This document shows positions 4,954 to 7,921 of a stretch of DNA of 7,921 nt, in pieces; within the stretch, counting starts at the first letter, position 1, and every line of letters starts with the position of its first letter. The stretch lies in contig CAKQWL010000152.1 of the NCBI GenBank assembly GCA_934278965.1, positions 1 to 7,921 on the forward strand, read 5' to 3'. This DNA comes from an uncultured Clostridia bacterium (GTDB lineage: Bacteria > Bacillota > Clostridia > Peptostreptococcales > Anaerovoracaceae). The notes under the pieces are model-generated. The model was not told the origin of the DNA. It saw nothing but the letters and a program-made list of their open reading frames with translations, and did no database searches. Made by a program: the position numbers and the translations under genes.

Positions 4954-6765
4954 ATGAAAAAGAGTGATAGAGAGAAACGGCCGGCAAGAGTCGGAGTGGT
5001 GGTGCTGATTCTCGCCCTGCTGATTTCCGCGGTCGGCTGCGGCACAGGCGGAGGAGAGACGACGGCGAAACATCTGGGGAACAAGGTGAAAGCACCGTCA
5101 GGGGTAAAGTATTTCACCCAAAACAAGCTGACGACAGAAACAATCGCAATCAATTCAGACGGCAGCCCGAGGGACCCGGATCTTCCGTCGCCTTACGATT
5201 ACGACCAGATGATTCCGTCGGAGAAGGCAAAATGGAATAAGAAAGACATCTTTTTTTCGGGTTCGTACATTCAGATTTCCGGATTGAAGAACAAGGAATT
5301 GGAAGAAAGTATCAATGATCGGCTTCGCCAGCTCTGTATGGACAATCTGGAAAGAATTCCGGCCTATCGCGGTGCGAAGGCGGAGGCCGGCGGTGAGCCG
5401 GAGCTTTCTGCGGATTCGTATACGACTGTAGGAGAGAATGTTTGTCTCAACGACAACAACATCCTGTCGGTCATGCTGTATTCCTCGAAGGCGTTCGACA
5501 CGAAGATGGCAATGTGGCAAGGTTATTACAGCCAGGATGTGAATTACATAGAGACGCTGAATATTGACCTGAATACCGGTGAGGATATCCCGATTGCAGA
5601 TGTGTTCTGCGATGATACAGATGCCATCGGATACCTGAACCAAAAAGTTGCGGAAGCGATTAAGGATGGAAACGGAGATGAAGAGGGATGGTTTTACGGA
5701 GAATCCCTGAAGATCACACAGCCGTTCCAGGGAATTTCCGAAGATCAGAAGTATTATCTGGCGCAGAGCGGGATCCTGCTGGTGTTCGATTATGATACAC
5801 CGGGGTTTGATGTGGATTTTTCCTATAATACGCTTTTAATCCCTTATTCGGACGAAGTTGCTGTTACGGAGCGCTTTTATCGGGAGGGAGAGAACCTCTA
5901 TGTTTCAGATGCTTCTCCGTCGAAGAGATTTCCGTACGACAGCAGCGAGGCGGTTTATTTGGATACCGATGATTATCATCAGCTTAATTTTTCCGACAGC
6001 CATTGGTGCAGCATCGAACGCAGAGCTACGACGACGAAGGCTGTGCCGGAATTTATCCAAAAAGAAATGGAAAAGTTCATCCGTGTCGATGACAGTGTGA
6101 TGAGAGAGAAGCTGCTGAAGGGCGTGCCTCAGGATTCGCTCGAGCGCCAGAACAATAATGAAAGCTCCCTGAGCGGCAGTATTTATCTGGGAGCATACAG
6201 CAACAGGATTGGGCCGTTCGTGACAGTATCATATACGGAGGACTTCAATATCTGGGAGGAATTCTACGCAAACGAAGCACAGAGTCAGAATGTTTTTGCA
6301 GACGGTACTTCCAGAACAGAGACCTATGATCTCCGAAATGGCAGTGAAAAGGCAAAGATTCTCACCTTTGATGATATTTTCGCCAAAGATGTTGATGCAG
6401 AGAAGGTTATCAAGCAGGCGATGATTGATTCAATCAATCAGGAGGTCCGCTTGCGGAACAGCAACCAGAGCGAAGATTCGGAGCTGGGACGGGAGCTTCT
6501 TGATTATGACAAAGCGGCGGCGAGCAGCAATCCGATCGATCAGAAAGACCACCAGTATATTGATGAACTTTACGACCGCATTTCTGGCGTTGCCGTACAA
6601 TGCGATGCGCTGAGCCTTACCATAGATGGGGCAGATACACTTTACAAGGAAATGTACGGTGAGGCAGCGTATGAGGAGCGTGACAGCTGGATTTATATCA
6701 ATTGTCCGGCATCGATTTATTATTCTCTCGTAGATTGTGAGCAGCTGACGATTTTTGATTATTAA
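4954..6765 (+). CDS. Large lipoprotein with two DUF3298-like segments
   Basis: This 603-residue lipoprotein has a signal peptide (charged MKKSDREKRPAR, hydrophobic core 13-27) and lipobox AVGC with C29. After a Gly/Thr-rich linker, residues about 98-300 resemble DUF3298, a domain also found at the outer end of RsiV-type anti-sigma factors and in PdaC-type deacetylases. The signs are YIETLNIDLNTGEDIPIADVF (198-218), then NQKVAEAIKD, then a closing part ILLVFDYDTPGFDVDFSYNTLLIPYS (274-299). A second copy starts near 418 (FVTVSYTEDFNIWEEFYANE, then TETYDLRNGSEKAKILTFDDIF at 455-476) and ends in a different C-terminal part (550-603). No enzyme motif is visible. The ATG at 4954 is preferred over an in-frame GTG at 4939 because GGAG (4941-4944) lies 9 bases before it. 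It sits 60 bases after the PstS-like gene and 27 before the cardiolipin synthase frame, so it is probably in their operon. Its role is unknown, likely at the cell surface. Confidence 0.8.
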   Translation: MKKSDREKRPARVGVVVLILALLISAVGCGTGGGETTAKHLGNKVKAPSGVKYFTQNKLTTETIAINSDGSPRDPDLPSPYDYDQMIPSEKAKWNKKDIFFSGSYIQISGLKNKELEESINDRLRQLCMDNLERIPAYRGAKAEAGGEPELSADSYTTVGENVCLNDNNILSVMLYSSKAFDTKMAMWQGYYSQDVNYIETLNIDLNTGEDIPIADVFCDDTDAIGYLNQKVAEAIKDGNGDEEGWFYGESLKITQPFQGISEDQKYYLAQSGILLVFDYDTPGFDVDFSYNTLLIPYSDEVAVTERFYREGENLYVSDASPSKRFPYDSSEAVYLDTDDYHQLNFSDSHWCSIERRATTTKAVPEFIQKEMEKFIRVDDSVMREKLLKGVPQDSLERQNNNESSLSGSIYLGAYSNRIGPFVTVSYTEDFNIWEEFYANEAQSQNVFADGTSRTETYDLRNGSEKAKILTFDDIFAKDVDAEKVIKQAMIDSINQEVRLRNSNQSEDSELGRELLDYDKAAASSNPIDQKDHQYIDELYDRISGVAVQCDALSLTIDGADTLYKEMYGEAAYEERDSWIYINCPASIYYSLVDCEQLTIFDY

Positions 6766-6792
6766 ATTAGATTGTAAAAAGGGAGATAGGCA

Positions 6793-7921
6793 GTGCTGAA
6801 TTGGCTGAATGAATGGGGAACAGTGACCGTGATCACACTTTGCGTCATTAACTTTATGATCGCACTGGGTATCATTTTCATATAAAGAAAGAATCCGTCC
6901 GCGACACTCGCGTGGATCTTTGTCCTGTTCCTGCTTCCGGGATTCGGCGTGATCTGTTATATCTTTCTGTCACAGAATATTTCGCGGCAGAGACTCTTTA
7001 AGATGTCCCGTAACGAGGAGTATTTCGCACGGAAGGCGCTTCGGGAACAGGTCGAAGAAATGAAGTCGGGGCAGTATCCGTACAGTGACGCGGCTTACAC
7101 CTGGCGGGATATGGTGCGCTTGAATCAGACATACGGCGGGGCCTACTATACGCAGGACAACAAAATGAAGGTATTCACCGACGGAAACCGTTTTATGGAG
7201 TCGCTGCAAAAGGATATTGAGAACGCGAAAGATTCCATCAATGTGGAGTTCTACATCATCAAAAATGATGAGGTGGGGCGCTCACTTCTGCGGCTGCTGG
7301 AAGCAAAGGCGCGGGAGGGCATCGCGGTACGCCTTTTGATCGATGCGGTCGGCGGACGGGAAATTTGGGAAAGCACTCTTTCGGATTTCAAAGAAGCGGG
7401 AGGGGAGTATGCCTTTTTCTTTCGCCCGCGGCTTCGGGTCATTAACTTGAAATTGAATTACAGAAATCACCGAAAGCTGGTCACGATTGACGGGAGTATC
7501 GGTTATATCGGCGGATTTAATATCGGGCGGGAGTATCTCGGCAGAAAACGTAAATTCGGGCATTGGCGGGATACGCATCTTCGCTTCAAGGGGGGATGTG
7601 TACGCGATATTGACAGCCGTTTTCTCCTGGATTGGCGAACGGCATCGGGAGAAAATATACCGCTTGCGGCGGCCTGGTATGAGCCGGCGGAAGCGGACGG
7701 GAATATGGGGGTCCAGATTGTCAGCAGCGGTCCGGATTCTGAGCGGGAAGAGATCAAGCGCTGTTATATGAAGATGATCACAACGGCGCGGCGCAATGTG
7801 TATATCCAGACCCCGTATTTTGTACCGGATCAGAGCATTTTGGAGTCGCTGAAAATGGCAGCGCAGTCCGGAGTCGATGTACGGCTGATGATCCCTTGTA
7901 TGCCGGACCATATGTTTGTAT
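6793..7921 (+). pseudogene. cls: Cardiolipin synthase, interrupted by an in-frame stop and cut by the window edge
   Basis: Cardiolipin synthase joins two phosphatidylglycerol molecules at the membrane. The frame starts at GTG 6793, 7 bases after GGGAG (6781-6785), and encodes one membrane helix (about 11-30). It then meets TAA at 6883-6885 (codon 31) and continues open to the right edge. Right after the stop come RKNPSATLAWIFVLFLLPGFGVICYIF (second helix) and SQNISRQRLFK, where intact enzymes typically read like ERRNPSATLAW; the stop replaces what is usually Glu, one base change from GAA. Later parts fit the family: FYIIKNDEVG (153-162), the first phospholipase D motif with H226, K228, D233, GG240-241 and N243, then GHWRDTH (256-262) and YFVPDQSILESLKMAAQSGVDVRLMIPCMPDH. 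The second HKD motif lies beyond the window. A restart at ATG 7003 would lose both helices and has no good SD. Family identity is near certain; whether the gene is truly dead or the stop is a sequencing error is open. Confidence 0.85.

Noticed and set aside
5155..5643. Minus-strand open frame of 162 codons opposite the large lipoprotein
   Set aside because: It has no ribosome-binding site or recognisable domain and is covered by a confident plus-strand gene.
6883..6885. TAA as a recoded or readthrough codon
   Set aside because: TAA is the stop codon of several genes here, it is not a selenocysteine or pyrrolysine codon, and no special context is visible; a nonsense change or error is simpler.
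7282..7911. Open frame of 209 codons on the minus strand
   Set aside because: It lies wholly opposite the cardiolipin synthase frame, whose plus-strand translation matches the family throughout, and its own protein has no recognisable features.

Overview
The window looks like chromosomal DNA of a low-to-moderate-GC Gram-positive bacterium, probably a Clostridia member of the Lachnospiraceae type. This rests on the strong purine-rich Shine-Dalgarno sites, the lipobox signal peptides, the sigma factor/DUF4367-type anti-sigma pair, and the style of the PstS-like and DUF3298-like lipoproteins. It is an inference from gene character; no rRNA or other marker is present. All genes are on the plus strand and use the standard code.

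Region 1 (1-2348) is a possible single transcription unit. It runs from the 3' end of an ECF-type sigma factor, through a single-pass membrane protein that looks like its anti-sigma factor, a small secreted protein of unknown function, and a three-helix membrane protein of unknown function, to a strong intrinsic terminator at 2301-2348. Between the anti-sigma gene and the secreted-protein gene is a perfect long inverted repeat (1155-1205). Its 3' arm is the Shine-Dalgarno sequence of the secreted-protein gene, and its 5' arm copies the anti-Shine-Dalgarno sequence of 16S rRNA. This is the most intriguing regulatory structure in the window.

Region 2 (2442-3857) is a GC-rich, complete DHA2-type (14-helix) MFS efflux transporter. 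It follows the terminator and appears to stand alone.

Region 3 (about 3880-7921) starts with a consensus -10 box. It then encodes a PstS-like substrate-binding lipoprotein with no transporter genes beside it, a 603-residue lipoprotein with two DUF3298-like segments, and a cardiolipin synthase (phospholipase D superfamily). The spacing (60 and 27 bases) suggests an operon for cell-envelope functions. The cardiolipin synthase frame carries an in-frame TAA at codon 31, between its two N-terminal membrane helices, while the remaining 345 codons in the window are open and well conserved. It therefore looks like a recent nonsense mutation or a sequence error. The gene also runs off the right edge of the window.

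No tRNA, rRNA, CRISPR array, insertion sequence or phage gene was seen. I cannot claim a wholly new system. The best candidates for new biology are the ribosome-binding-site-occluding hairpin and the sigma/anti-sigma/secreted/membrane protein cluster around it.
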